Virus record (IMG/VR): IMGVR_UViG_3300050343_000054
Location: 1 to 34,870 of that record
Direction: 5' to 3' (one strand)
Source: a virus
DNA length: 34,870 nucleotides
A program made the position numbers and the translations under genes. Shown here one piece after another: positions 9,584-18,000 of this stretch (the first letter of the stretch is position 1; each line of letters opens with the position of its first letter). Under the pieces are notes generated by a model. That model was not told where the DNA came from. It saw only the letters and a program-made list of their open reading frames with translations, and made no database searches.

Positions 9584-10977
9584 GTAAAGGAAAAACCACA
9601 ACAGTATCAGAAGCAAGTTTACCAGCTTTCCAAGAAGCACAATTTAAAGAGCTTTTTGGTGCAGCTAAAGGTGTATCACAACAACCATTCTTACCCTATA
9701 CAGGACCAATGGTTGCTGGTTTCTCACCAGATCAACTACGACAGTTTCAAGCTACTAGAGGTATGTTTGAATCTGGTATGGGTTATGACCCAACCAAAGC
9801 TTTACAAGGTATGGCACAAGATCAATTTAAGCCTACCATACAACCTGTCACTGGTTTTGAAGCACCAACCATAGAAGCAACACAAGCTCCAGGCGCAGCA
9901 CAAATACAAGCAACACCTACTTTTGGTGGCGCACAGATAGGTCCTGTATCAGGTCCAACAGCAGCACAAATTGGACAGGTATCTACTCCACAATTTAGAG
10001 GTCTTTTAAGCCAAGATATAGGCGCTTATCAATCACCATATCAGCAACAGGTTATAGACCTTGCAATGGGAGATATACAGCGACAAGCTGACATAGCGCG
10101 TGGCGGTGCGCAGGATAGAGCAATTAGAGCAGGTGCTTTCGGCGGTTCAAGATCTGCATTGCTAGAGTCTGAATCACAAAGACCTTACGCAGAGCAAATG
10201 GCTAGAACAGCCGCTGGTTTAAGACAATCTGGTTTTGAACAAGCACAAGCAGCAGCGGAACGTGACCTAGCAAGACAACAACAGTTAGGCGTATTTGGTG
10301 CTGGTCAAGAACAACAAAGAGCATTACAGCAAGCACAATTACAACAACAAGCTGGATTAATGGGTACGGAACAACAACAACAAAGAGCTATACAACAAGC
10401 ACAACTTGGTCAGCAAGCAGGTCTTGCAGGTCAAGATATTGCGGCGCAAAGAGCCGTACAACAGGCACAGCTTGGTCAACAAGCAGGTATCTTTGGCGCA
10501 GAGCTTGGACAACAAAGACGTATGCAACAAGCACAGTTACAGCAACAAAGACAGATGGGTGGCTTAGACATTGCTGGCAGAGCAGCTTTAGCACAACCAT
10601 CACTAGAGATGCAGGCAAGACAACAAAGAGCAGGCTTGCTAGGTGGCTTACAAGGACAGCAAATACAACAATTAGGATTGCTAGGAGGCGCAGGTGCGCA
10701 GCAGCAGGCGCTACAGCAAAGAGCAATCGATGCACAAAGAGGCGAGTTCCAAAGAGCGCTTGGTTATGGACCTCAACAAATTGGCTTATTACAAGCTGGT
10801 ATGGGTACACCATTAGTAACTACAACACAAACTGGTAAACAAAGCACAGGTCTTGGAGATGTGCTAGGTGGCGCAGCTGGACTATTTGGTTCATTGGCGT
10901 TAGGTGGTTTAAATCCATTTGGTATGTTTGGTAGTAGTTCTGCTGGAAGCATTGGTGGTGGAACTTATGGATTTTAG
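9580..10977 (+). CDS. Gln/Ala-rich internal virion (ejection) protein
   Basis: 465 residues in one undisturbed frame. The first 150 residues carry a PFLPYTGPMVAGFSPDQL segment and Pro-rich repeats; residues about 195-400 are a long Gln/Ala/Gly-rich region with repeats like RAIQQAQLGQQAGL, predicted helical; the end is a Gly/hydrophobic segment (LFGSLALGGLNPFGMFG). The MSKGKTTTVSEASLPAFQE start with a repeat-rich helical body and a hydrophobic tail is typical of proteins ejected with the DNA in podoviruses. It lies immediately upstream of two further ejection-type genes. Function is inferred from composition and order. Confidence 0.7.
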   Translation: MSKGKTTTVSEASLPAFQEAQFKELFGAAKGVSQQPFLPYTGPMVAGFSPDQLRQFQATRGMFESGMGYDPTKALQGMAQDQFKPTIQPVTGFEAPTIEATQAPGAAQIQATPTFGGAQIGPVSGPTAAQIGQVSTPQFRGLLSQDIGAYQSPYQQQVIDLAMGDIQRQADIARGGAQDRAIRAGAFGGSRSALLESESQRPYAEQMARTAAGLRQSGFEQAQAAAERDLARQQQLGVFGAGQEQQRALQQAQLQQQAGLMGTEQQQQRAIQQAQLGQQAGLAGQDIAAQRAVQQAQLGQQAGIFGAELGQQRRMQQAQLQQQRQMGGLDIAGRAALAQPSLEMQARQQRAGLLGGLQGQQIQQLGLLGGAGAQQQALQQRAIDAQRGEFQRALGYGPQQIGLLQAGMGTPLVTTTQTGKQSTGLGDVLGGAAGLFGSLALGGLNPFGMFGSSSAGSIGGGTYGF

Positions 10978-10986
10978 GAAATTAAT

Positions 10987-12276
10987 ATGATATTTGGAAA
11001 ACCACAAACACCATTAACACCAGAGCAGCAGATGCAAAGACAGCAAAGACTTGGTTTAGGTCTTAGTGCCTTGTCAGATGTGTTTGGAAGAAGAGATCCT
11101 ATAGCTGGTACTATGCAAAGACAGGCTATGTTACAAGCACAGCAAAAAGAAGCAGAGCAAAAAAAGAAACAAGAAGAATTAAATAAGCAATTAAATACTG
11201 CTCTTGAACAATCTAATTTACCGCAATCACAAAAAGATTTATTTAAACTTTTACCTATAGAAAGCAAAGCTAATGCCATAATGCGAACCTTAGAAACTCC
11301 TAAAACTGGTTCAGTAGAAAGGTTTACTTTATATGACAAGATTACAGGAAAACCTGTTAGAACAATATTAAAATCAGAAGCAGAAAATATAGATAGAACT
11401 AAGTTTATTGTTGGTCCATTAGCAGACCCTTTTGCAAATGGAAAAGTTGATGATGATATAGAAACATGGGCAGTAACAGATAGAGATGGAAACAGAGCCC
11501 CAGATTTAATTAACCCAACAGAAGAAGAACTAAAATCTTTAGTCGCACAAGGATATTTCTTAAATAAAACACCACAACTTACTTCGGCTGGTAAGGCTAA
11601 AGACATTGGTGAAATAAAAGGTTGGAATGACCAAAATGGTTTAGAAAAAAGAGCTATTTCTTATAATACTTTGGTGAATACAGGTCAAAGAATAATTAAT
11701 AATTTATATGAAAACCCAGAATCAGTTTTAGCAACTGGTGACATTGCACAGGTGTTTGACCAAATAGGACAAGAATTTCAAGCTGCTGGTGTTTTAATTA
11801 ATCAAGAAGAAAAAACAAAATTTGTTAATAATACAGATCCAAAAATAAGAAATGCAATTACTGAATTAGCTTCACAAACTGCAATCACAGAATCACAATT
11901 GTTAGATTTTGCCTATCAAATAGCTAAAGTTAGAGGACAAGAGGGCAGAGGATTATCAGACCAAGACTTTAGAAATTTCCAAAAAATTATATCAGCTGGC
12001 AGAACAGCAAATCAAAAAGCTTCAGCATTATATGAATTCATAACAGGAGTTGGCTCTGAGATTAAATCAGAATTAGACTATACTAGAGAATTAAAAAATC
12101 TTACGTTAGGTAGAAACCCACAAGACAGAGAAGCAAATGCAATAATTACTGGAATAAATGATTTGTATACAGTTGGTTTTGGTCAAATAAATAATCCATT
12201 TATTCAACAACCAATACCAACAACACAAACAACACAAACAACAGACGGCATACCAAGAGTTAGAATAAAATTATAA
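10987..12276 (+). CDS. Internal virion (ejection) protein, 429 aa
   Basis: The ribosome site is AGGAAAT just before ATG. The N-terminus (MIFGKPQTPLTPEQQMQRQQ) leads to a helix rich in Gln, Lys and Glu, then a beta segment FTLYDKITGKPVRTI..SEAENI and a long helical C-terminal half with SDQDFRNFQKIISAG, ending in a Thr/Gln linker and GIPRVRIKL. No catalytic residues are obvious. The DQDF..F motif near residue 330 resembles a segment present in many podovirus and prophage internal proteins. It is part of a three-gene block (9580-14398) with spacing of 1-9 bases, which suggests joint expression and joint packaging in the virion. Confidence 0.65.
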   Translation: MIFGKPQTPLTPEQQMQRQQRLGLGLSALSDVFGRRDPIAGTMQRQAMLQAQQKEAEQKKKQEELNKQLNTALEQSNLPQSQKDLFKLLPIESKANAIMRTLETPKTGSVERFTLYDKITGKPVRTILKSEAENIDRTKFIVGPLADPFANGKVDDDIETWAVTDRDGNRAPDLINPTEEELKSLVAQGYFLNKTPQLTSAGKAKDIGEIKGWNDQNGLEKRAISYNTLVNTGQRIINNLYENPESVLATGDIAQVFDQIGQEFQAAGVLINQEEKTKFVNNTDPKIRNAITELASQTAITESQLLDFAYQIAKVRGQEGRGLSDQDFRNFQKIISAGRTANQKASALYEFITGVGSEIKSELDYTRELKNLTLGRNPQDREANAIITGINDLYTVGFGQINNPFIQQPIPTTQTTQTTDGIPRVRIKL

Positions 12277-12277
12277 A

Positions 12278-14398
12278 ATGGCACAAGTAATATATGAATT
12301 TGAGTTGCCTGACGGATCAATTTTAGAGATTGAGGGTGATGAGGGTAAACAAACTGAGGCTACTGCAAAAGCGAAGGAATATATTGCTGCGCAACAACCA
12401 ACACCTTTAAGTAGAAAAGAACGAGCAGAGGACTACCTAAGATCAGCAGCAGGTGGAGGATATATGGGTTTGTCATATATACCTGGTGCGGCTGGTGACA
12501 TAGAACAATTAGGAAAAGCAATACCTGGTAAAGTTGGTAAATTTTTAACAACCCCAATAAAAGAATTAGTTACTGGTAAAAAAACAGAACCAGTAAAAAT
12601 TTTTCCTACATCGGCTGAAGTTAGAGAAAAAGTAGAAGAATTTGTACCAAGCCTAAAAGAAGTTGGTGAGTATGAACCACAAACTACATTAGGTGGATAT
12701 TTAAAAACTGTACCAGAGTTTGCTGCTCCTGGTTTGCTAGGTAAAACAGAAAAAGCAAGAAGGTTTGGTGTTGGCTTGGGTGCAGCTTCAGGAGGTGTTT
12801 ATGAAACTGTAGAAAGCGCATCAGGCAGTCCTCTTACGGCAACTGGTGTAACCTTACCATTTGCAATTGCTACTGGTAAATTGTTCGGTCCTTCTACCGC
12901 AGCTCAACTAACAGAAAAATCTTTAAAAGGCATAAGCAAAACAGAATTAGACGAAGCAATAAAATTAGAAAATTTAGCAAAAACTGAGGGTATAAAATTA
13001 TTACCTGGCGAAACCGTTGATAATAAATTGGTTAATCAATTAACACAAGATGTGTTAAAAAGTGAGAAAGGTGGACCATACATATATGAATCTGTAAAAG
13101 GTAGACCTGTTGATGCTTTAAATTTAGCAACAAGTAAGGCTGCAAAAATTGCAGATATGCCTGAAAGTCAAAGAAAGGTTCTAGAGTCAATACAAAAAAC
13201 AGCAAAATCAGCAATTACTAGTGCAGAGAGAAAAAGATCACAAGAATCTTTTAATAAAGGTTATAAACTTTCAAATGTTGAAACGATTGCACCAGGGCAG
13301 GTTTTAAAAATTATACAAAACATTGATAATTTAATTGCAGACTCAGCTCCTAATAGTTTGAATCAAAGAAAATTAAAACAAATTAGAAAAGAATTAATTT
13401 TAAAAGAAGGAACAGATGCTGGTGTAAAATATGTAGTGCCTGTTACCAATATAAATAAATTAGATTCTACATTTAAAACTTACAGAGATGCAGTACAAGA
13501 TTCAAGAAAAAATGTAGCAGACCCAAGAAGATTTGTACAAAAAGATTTAGGCGCAAAATTATTTAACTCTGATGGTGCAGGAGCTTTAGATGTTTTAAAG
13601 GGTCAATTAAATACAAACACAAACTATAGAAAAGCAAATCAAGTATATGAAGAATTAACCAATAATTTAGTTAATGTTATTAAAGACAATACTGGAACAT
13701 TGGCAAAAGAGGGTATTGATTTGAATACAATAGAAGGATTTATATTCAATCCAAAAAAAGCAAATGTTAAAGATATAAACAACACCTTAAAAACATTAAA
13801 TGCTGTAAATCCAGAGGCAACAAAACAAATTGCAAATTTGTATTTTAGAAACGCTATCAACAATGCTTTTCCAATAGTAAAACAGGGAGAAGATTTAACG
13901 CAGGGTTTTAAATTGGTTGAAGCTATTGCTGGTAAAGGTTCACAAAGAAAAAACTTTATGGCTGTTATAGATAATGTAGCAGATGCTCATGGTGTTAATA
14001 AAAAAGATTTCAAAGTTGGGTTTGACAACATGATAAGAATTTTAGAAAGAACTGGTAGAATTTCTAATATTAATAAACCAGGTTTTGATGTTCAAGGTAT
14101 TGCCGCAAGAACTCTTGCTAAAGATTTTGCTATGATGAAAACATTTAATCCACTAGTAAGATTGGCTACTAAATATGGTGAGTTAAAAGCTGGTGGAGCT
14201 ATGGATGTTTTAGGAAGAATTATGGCAAATGACAATGCGGTAGCTTCTTTAGTTGAATTAGGCAGAACAAATCCGCAATCTAAACAAGCAATTCAATATA
14301 CTTTAAATATTATAAATAGTGTTTCTCCAACAACTGAAAGATTACAAAGACAAGAATATTTAGAGTCTCTTTCTCAACCACAACCACCACTAGAATAA
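12278..14398 (+). CDS. Large internal virion (ejection) protein, 706 aa
   Basis: The start is one base after the previous stop. The N-terminal 35 residues (YEFELPDGSILEIEGDEG..TEATAKAKEYIA) form a small beta domain common at the front of long podovirus ejection proteins. Residues about 50-200 include Gly-rich, weakly hydrophobic stretches (GGGYMGLSYIPGAAGDIEQL, FGVGLGAASGGVYE) that could insert in the membrane. The remainder is helical and charged without visible enzymatic motifs; a lytic transglycosylase signature is absent. Being the longest gene and the last of the block, it is the likely equivalent of the long internal core proteins that form the DNA conduit. That role is inferred. Confidence 0.7.
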   Translation: MAQVIYEFELPDGSILEIEGDEGKQTEATAKAKEYIAAQQPTPLSRKERAEDYLRSAAGGGYMGLSYIPGAAGDIEQLGKAIPGKVGKFLTTPIKELVTGKKTEPVKIFPTSAEVREKVEEFVPSLKEVGEYEPQTTLGGYLKTVPEFAAPGLLGKTEKARRFGVGLGAASGGVYETVESASGSPLTATGVTLPFAIATGKLFGPSTAAQLTEKSLKGISKTELDEAIKLENLAKTEGIKLLPGETVDNKLVNQLTQDVLKSEKGGPYIYESVKGRPVDALNLATSKAAKIADMPESQRKVLESIQKTAKSAITSAERKRSQESFNKGYKLSNVETIAPGQVLKIIQNIDNLIADSAPNSLNQRKLKQIRKELILKEGTDAGVKYVVPVTNINKLDSTFKTYRDAVQDSRKNVADPRRFVQKDLGAKLFNSDGAGALDVLKGQLNTNTNYRKANQVYEELTNNLVNVIKDNTGTLAKEGIDLNTIEGFIFNPKKANVKDINNTLKTLNAVNPEATKQIANLYFRNAINNAFPIVKQGEDLTQGFKLVEAIAGKGSQRKNFMAVIDNVADAHGVNKKDFKVGFDNMIRILERTGRISNINKPGFDVQGIAARTLAKDFAMMKTFNPLVRLATKYGELKAGGAMDVLGRIMANDNAVASLVELGRTNPQSKQAIQYTLNIINSVSPTTERLQRQEYLESLSQPQPPLE

Positions 14399-14402
14399 CC
14401 CC

Positions 14403-14816
14403 ATGCCACGCCAATCTGAAAGAGTTGGCCGATCTGGAGAATACTTAGTAGCCTCGCTACTTTCTTTACACGCAGATACTGTGACGATAGTTCCACACAG
14501 CGCGGAGGCAGACATCATCTTTGATGTTGACCATACTCTATACAAGTGCCAGGTTAAAACACAATCTAAAATACAAAACTGTAGAGTGTCATGGATATAT
14601 GACTTTAGGCGTGGTGCTTATACCAAAGAAAGATTCTATTCAGAAAATGCTATAGATGTTTATGCTTTGGTTGCTTTAAAACATCAAACAGTTAAGTTTA
14701 TGTTTCCAAATGGTCTAAAGCAGATAAGTTTTAAAGACGAGGATGTTCAAGCGTGGGACACGCTGAAGAATACAAAAGACCTATTTAAAGAGCTTCGATG
14801 TCAACAGACACTTTAG
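14403..14816 (+). CDS. PD-(D/E)XK nuclease, resolvase-like (137 aa)
   Basis: The sequence shows the Holliday-junction-resolvase type arrangement: RVGRSGEYLVASLLS (helix with Glu), then SAEADIIFDV (catalytic Asp), and KCQVKTQSK (the E/Q-x-K motif as QVKT). This places it in the PD-(D/E)XK superfamily close to the group that includes archaeal Hjc and an intron-endonuclease-like family. It would cut branched or recombining DNA. It starts 4 bases after the ejection gene and its 3' end overlaps the leftward gene at 14785 by 32 bases. Length is normal for a single nuclease domain. Whether it resolves junctions or has a different substrate is open. Confidence 0.75.
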   Translation: MPRQSERVGRSGEYLVASLLSLHADTVTIVPHSAEADIIFDVDHTLYKCQVKTQSKIQNCRVSWIYDFRRGAYTKERFYSENAIDVYALVALKHQTVKFMFPNGLKQISFKDEDVQAWDTLKNTKDLFKELRCQQTL

Positions 14817-15000
14817 GTTCTTCGTAATGCTTTACAGAGTTCATACCCAAAGATATTAGATACTCAACCACCTTGTGTGGTTCTTTCTGTTCGCTCTCAC
14901 AAAAATCCTTAAACTTTTTAGCAAGATGTTTGTTTACATATATAGGCTTTCTTCCGTTCCTTTCGTTTAAGATACGATCATCAAACTCATATAAATTCAT
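14785..15000 (-). CDS. Small RHH-like or helical protein (71 aa)
   Basis: Leftward, transcribed with the DUF3310 gene 13 bases upstream. A basic segment GRKPIYVNKHLAKKFKDFC is followed by a helix EQKEPHKVVEYLISLGM, which resembles the strand-helix-helix arrangement of ribbon-helix-helix DNA-binding proteins (a beta strand with alternating residues, KPIYVN, then two helices). There are no other features. A repressor role for the nearby operator at 15369-15394 is possible but unproven. Its stop codon lies inside the end of the nuclease gene on the other strand, so there is no room for a separate terminator. Confidence 0.6.
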   Translation of the reverse strand: MNLYEFDDRILNERNGRKPIYVNKHLAKKFKDFCESEQKEPHKVVEYLISLGMNSVKHYEEPKVSVDIEAL

Positions 15001-15013
15001 AGCTACCTCATGG

Positions 15014-15346
15014 TTATAGAGAAACTTCTACTGAATAATCTCCTATATTATTACCTTTAGCATCTGTTCCGTAAACCATCTGTAATTCAAGATCTATAAA
15101 GTGTTTGGCTTTTAACAAGTCAGTCACCCTATCCTGTTTCTCTCCTTTACTTCTGGTTATGTATTTTAAACAACTACCTAGGTTATAAGACAGGTTGTTA
15201 GCGTATATATAATCAATAGGCTGTATCTTGGACTGCTTATAGTGCGTTCCAGCTACTTGGTTATTGGTTGCAAGCTGATCTATCTCTTGATCCCAATCCT
15301 TTTCGTTTCCTATGTTAGTATGTGCGTATACTGTTTTATTCATCAT
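15014..15346 (-). CDS. DUF3310 family protein
   Basis: Residues about 34-90 read HYKQSKIQPIDYIYANNL, LGSCLKYITR and LLKAKHFIDLEL, the signature of the DUF3310 (SaV-like / T7 nucleotide-kinase-like) family: HY-x-IQPIDYI, a GxxxKYI-R core and a KAKHxI-x-L helix. This family is common in phage early regions; its biochemical role is not settled as far as I know. The gene is first in a short leftward unit and starts about 90 bases from the divergent regulator at 15434, with the intergenic region carrying an operator-like palindrome. The ribosome site GGGAGAAA sits just before the start. Confidence 0.8.
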   Translation of the reverse strand: MMNKTVYAHTNIGNEKDWDQEIDQLATNNQVAGTHYKQSKIQPIDYIYANNLSYNLGSCLKYITRSKGEKQDRVTDLLKAKHFIDLELQMVYGTDAKGNNIGDYSVEVSL

Positions 15347-15368
15347 TAATTTCTCCCAAATTTTATTA

Positions 15369-15407
15369 AATATTACTTGATAATTAGTAATATTGGTTTA
15401 TTATAAA
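15369..15407 (+). promoter_or_regulatory. Operator-like palindrome with candidate promoter between divergent genes
   Basis: A perfect 9-bp inverted repeat AATATTACT / AGTAATATT (15369-15377 and 15386-15394, 8-base spacer) overlaps a candidate -35 box TTGATA (15377-15382). Candidate -10 boxes TATTAT (15399-15404, spacer 16) or TTATAA (15401-15406, spacer 18) follow. The site lies between the leftward DUF3310 gene and the rightward regulator, so binding there could control both sides. Promoter boxes are read by eye and are uncertain in AT-rich DNA; the palindrome itself is clear. Confidence 0.55.
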
Positions 15408-15433
15408 CAAAAATATTAATAAAAGGGAAATTT

Positions 15434-15649
15434 ATGGAAATATTAGAAAAGAATTTTGACATATCAAATACCATAGAAGTTGACGAACTAGCAGAGAGAT
15501 GGGGAGTCAGCAAGAAAACAATCGATAATAGAAGGTACAGAGGACAAGGCCCAAGCTATTTTAAGATTGGCGGTAAGATTAAATACGATCTTGATGATGT
15601 GAAAAGAATGGAAAACGACTCTTATATTTCTGTCCATGGCGCACGCTAA
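15434..15649 (+). CDS. Excisionase/AlpA-like HTH regulator (71 aa)
   Basis: The start has a GGGAAA ribosome site. Residues 15-62 read IEVDELAERWGVSKKTIDNR, then RYRGQGPSYFKIGGKIKYDLDDV, the standard winged-helix pattern of the MerR-type HTH_17/AlpA family: recognition helix VSKKTIDNRR, wing GPSYFKIGGKIKY, then D-x-x-DV. Members act as excisionases or as small transcription regulators. No integrase is present in the window, so a regulator role is more likely here. It sits first in the rightward replication module right after the palindromic operator and overlaps the next gene by 14 bases. Autoregulation through that palindrome is a reasonable guess. Confidence 0.75.
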   Translation: MEILEKNFDISNTIEVDELAERWGVSKKTIDNRRYRGQGPSYFKIGGKIKYDLDDVKRMENDSYISVHGAR

Positions 15650-16370
15650 ACTCTCACCTTCAGCAGCAAAGATTTGGATGGCTTGTCCTGGCATGCCACA
15701 ACTCTTGGCGAGTATGCAGGTTGAATATAAAGTAGGCATACCAGCAGCGACAGGTACATTAATTCACGAAATGGTTGAGACATTGCTGAAAGGTAGATTA
15801 AACAACCTTACCTTAGAAGAATACTACTTAGACACAACACATCATGTAGAGGACTTTGATATCACAGTAGACCAAGAGATGATTGATTGTGCTAACACTT
15901 ATGTAGATTACATAGACCAAAGAATGATGGACTTGGATGTAGCAAGACCATTGATTGAAGAAAGAGTTAACATGCCAGAAATACATGCAGACCTATGGGG
16001 AACAGCAGATGCCATTCTTATTGGTAAAGACATGATAGAGATAATAGATCTTAAATCTGGTAAGTGGGCGGTAGAAGCAGACAACCCACAAATGCGTATC
16101 TATGCACTTGGTGCATTATCAAGATACGGAGATGACTGCACAGTTCAAATGACCATAGTACAACCAAGAGGTTGGCACAAAGATGGTCCTATTAGATCAT
16201 ATTCCATATCAGCTATTAACTTAGTTGAATGGGCCTATGAAACTTTAAAGCCAGCTGCTGAAGCTTGCTTTGAGGAAATACCCACATACAACTATAGCAA
16301 AGACGGATGCCGTTGGTGTAATGCTAAAGATGCGTGTGATACCTATAAACAAAACCAAATGGGAGACTAA
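15636..16370 (+). CDS. DUF2800 Cas4/RecB-like nuclease
   Basis: 244 residues in one clean frame. The order is KLSPSAAKIWMACPGMPQL, ATGTLIHEMVE, ERVNMPEIHADLWGTADAIL, IEIIDLKSGKWAVEAD, QMRIYALGAL and a C-terminal CRWCNAKDAC. This is the DUF2800 family, related to Cas4/AddB nucleases: His in the GT-xIHE helix, Asp in GTADA, Asp and Lys in IIDLKSG are the catalytic set, and Cys18 with the three C-terminal cysteines are placed to bind an iron-sulphur cluster. It probably processes DNA ends for the recombinase and SSB encoded downstream. It is shorter than many homologues (often 350 or more) but has all motifs. Confidence 0.82.
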   Translation: MAHAKLSPSAAKIWMACPGMPQLLASMQVEYKVGIPAATGTLIHEMVETLLKGRLNNLTLEEYYLDTTHHVEDFDITVDQEMIDCANTYVDYIDQRMMDLDVARPLIEERVNMPEIHADLWGTADAILIGKDMIEIIDLKSGKWAVEADNPQMRIYALGALSRYGDDCTVQMTIVQPRGWHKDGPIRSYSISAINLVEWAYETLKPAAEACFEEIPTYNYSKDGCRWCNAKDACDTYKQNQMGD

Positions 16371-16371
16371 A

Positions 16372-16636
16372 ATGGTAGAAGAAAATAAAACTGAAAGCGT
16401 TGAAGAACCAACGATTAAGTTTGCAGATGATGGCAAAGAACATAAGATAAATGAAATGCCAGACAATGCAAAAGAACTTTATTTATTATGGCAAGAAGAA
16501 AAACAAATAGAGATGATTTATTGTAATGCCAACAAAAGCATAGAAAGTTGAATAGAATAGCTTGACATCTTATGAAGCTGATATGAAAAACATATTAGAG
16601 CCAGCAGAAGATAAACCAAAGATTGAGGTGCAATAA
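16372..16636 (+). CDS. Small acidic protein of the recombination module (frame broken)
   Basis: It begins one base after the nuclease stop. The first 59 residues read ENKTESVEEPTIKFADDGKE, INEMPDNAKELYLLWQEEK and stop at about 16549; with corrections near 16545-16575 it continues as SYEADMKNILEPAEDKPKIE and ends at TAA 16634-16636, sharing TAATG with the ATPase gene. Acidic and helical, with no catalytic motif. Proteins with the pattern KE-YLLWQEEK-QIE-x-NANKSIE occur beside phage SSB/ATPase genes and may be accessory factors; that is from memory and not certain. Confidence 0.6.
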
Positions 16637-17370
16637 TGTCGTTAGCTAATATTAGAAAAGGCAAAACTAAAACCACCAATCATAGTTATTCTATGGACCT
16701 GGTGGTATTGGTAAAACACTTTTGGCGCAACTATGAATAAACCAATCATAGTACAAGCAGAAGATGGTATTGGGTAAGATTGAGTGTCCTCACTTTCCTG
16801 TGGCTAAAACTTATACTGAATTTGTTAGGAATCGTTTAAAGTCATTAATAAATGACAATAGTCTGAATACAAAACTGTCGTGTATTGATAGCTTGGATTG
16901 GTTAGAAACCTTAATGCACGACTATGTTTGTGAAAAGAATGGTTGGCCAGATATATCTTCACCAGCTTACGGAAAAGGTTATGCGCTTGCTTAGAGATAT
17001 GGAAAGAGTACTTAGCTTTATTAAATCAATTAAGAGATAAGGGTTTTACTATCTTACAGATTGCACATAATGAAGTAAGAAGGTATGAAGATCCATCAAG
17101 CGAACCACATGATAGACACCAAATTAAGTTGCATAGAAAAGCAGCTGACTTGGTCATAGAGCATAGTGACGCTGTTTTTTTTGCTAATTACAAGATAGGT
17201 ACTATCCAAGTAAAAGGCAAAGGCGGTGGTATGACTACTAAACTAAAGCAAGGAGACAGAACTATCTTCACTCAAGAGACACCTGGCTTCCAAGCTAAGA
17301 ATAGATTTGGTCTGGATAACGAGATGCCTTTTGATTGGAAAGCCTATTCAGAGAGCAGATGTTGAAATGA
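16636..17370 (+). CDS. Sak4-like AAA_24 ATPase (recombinase), heavily frame-broken
   Basis: After frame repair the gene shows the Walker A motif YGPGGIGKT (16692-16718), a MNKPIIVQAEDGIG segment, a Walker B region VIDSLDWLE (about 16880-16910), and a C-terminal half SSPAYGKGYALA, DKGFTILQIAHNEVRRYEDP, PHDRHQIKLHRKAADLV, ending PFDWKAYSE. This is the phage AAA_24 (RecA-fold) family that includes Sak4-type single-strand annealing recombinases. Relatives usually lie next to an SSB, as here. Breaks are needed near 16670-16690, 16715-16745, 16770, 16830, 16875-16885, 16985 and 17350. The gene shares TAATG with the previous and ATGA with the next. Corrected length is about 243 residues. Confidence 0.75.
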
Positions 17371-17492
17371 TTGATACTAAAGAACTTAACGAACACTTTT
17401 GCGATGATGAGCCACAATACGATGAGGACGGATATTGTCGTCACTGTGGATCAAAAGAGGATGAGTGTTCAGAATATAAATGTTGGATTTAA
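17367..17492 (+). CDS. Tiny Cys-rich zinc-finger-like protein (41 aa)
   Basis: ATG at 17367 overlaps the ATPase stop (ATGA) and the frame runs to TAA at 17490-17492. The product begins MIDTKELNEHFCDDEPQYDE and then has CRHCGSKEDECSEYKC, with five cysteines and two histidines overall. The CxxC...C...C spacing would suit one zinc ion. It lies between the ATPase and SSB genes in a tightly spaced operon, suggesting a replication or recombination accessory role. No named family is recognised. It was missed by simple length cut-offs. Confidence 0.65.
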   Translation: MIDTKELNEHFCDDEPQYDEDGYCRHCGSKEDECSEYKCWI

Positions 17493-17505
17493 AAAGGAGT
17501 AAAAA

Positions 17506-18000
17506 ATGGATTTAACAAATTTTAATGTAGATGCCTCTAACGAAGGCAAGTCGGCAATTGAGCCAGGTAGACATGTTCTGCATTGGCAAGGCGAAGAAGA
17601 AGCGTTGGTAGAAGGTAGAAACGGATGGCGTGGGTGCAAGATGTATTTTGAGGTTGATGGTAGTAGCATCAGATTGAATCATACCTTTACTGTTGGCCAC
17701 GATAATCCTAAGTATGTAGATAGCGGTGTTAAGTCAATGCTACTCATGGCGCAAGCGATGGGTTTAAAAGAACCACCAAAAGATACATCTACTGCCTTCA
17801 TGGGTAAAAGTGTATCAGCTGAGTTAGTCAAAGATGACAATGGTTATTTAAAGATTAATGAAGATTGGGGTAAGACTTGGCAGGCTACTAATCAAAAGCC
17901 GAAACCTGTGGAGAACGACAATATAAAAGCTGGTCCTAGTGAAGCAGACTTAGATGCAATGGGTACTACAGTGGCGAGCGAGGATGACGCACCATTTTAA
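17506..18000 (+). CDS. SSB-like DUF669 protein with acidic C-terminal tip
   Basis: A strong ribosome site (AAAGGAG, 17491-17497) precedes ATG. 164 residues: MDLTNFNVD, IEPGRHVLHWQGEEE (OB-fold-like strand), GWRGCKMYFEVDG, SIRLNHTFTVGHDNPKYVD, then a disordered linker (KPKPVENDNIKAGPS) and the end EDDAPF. The body matches the phage DUF669 group; the disordered linker with a DDxPF tip is the hallmark by which bacterial and phage single-strand-binding proteins recruit partner enzymes. It should coat ssDNA and cooperate with the adjacent Sak4-like ATPase, nuclease and primase-helicase. It overlaps the following gene by 17 bases. Confidence 0.75.
   Translation: MDLTNFNVDASNEGKSAIEPGRHVLHWQGEEEALVEGRNGWRGCKMYFEVDGSSIRLNHTFTVGHDNPKYVDSGVKSMLLMAQAMGLKEPPKDTSTAFMGKSVSAELVKDDNGYLKINEDWGKTWQATNQKPKPVENDNIKAGPSEADLDAMGTTVASEDDAPF

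Noticed and set aside
9656-10813. Long alternative frames on both strands of the Gln-rich protein gene (e.g. 10388-10813 minus)
   Set aside because: They are by-products of the CAA/GCA repeat composition; the plus-strand 465-residue frame has start, ribosome site and family-like composition.
15434-15649. Evidence of lysogeny (excisionase)
   Set aside because: AlpA-like proteins are also plain regulators; no integrase, attachment site or repressor of the CI type is visible, so I do not call the phage temperate.
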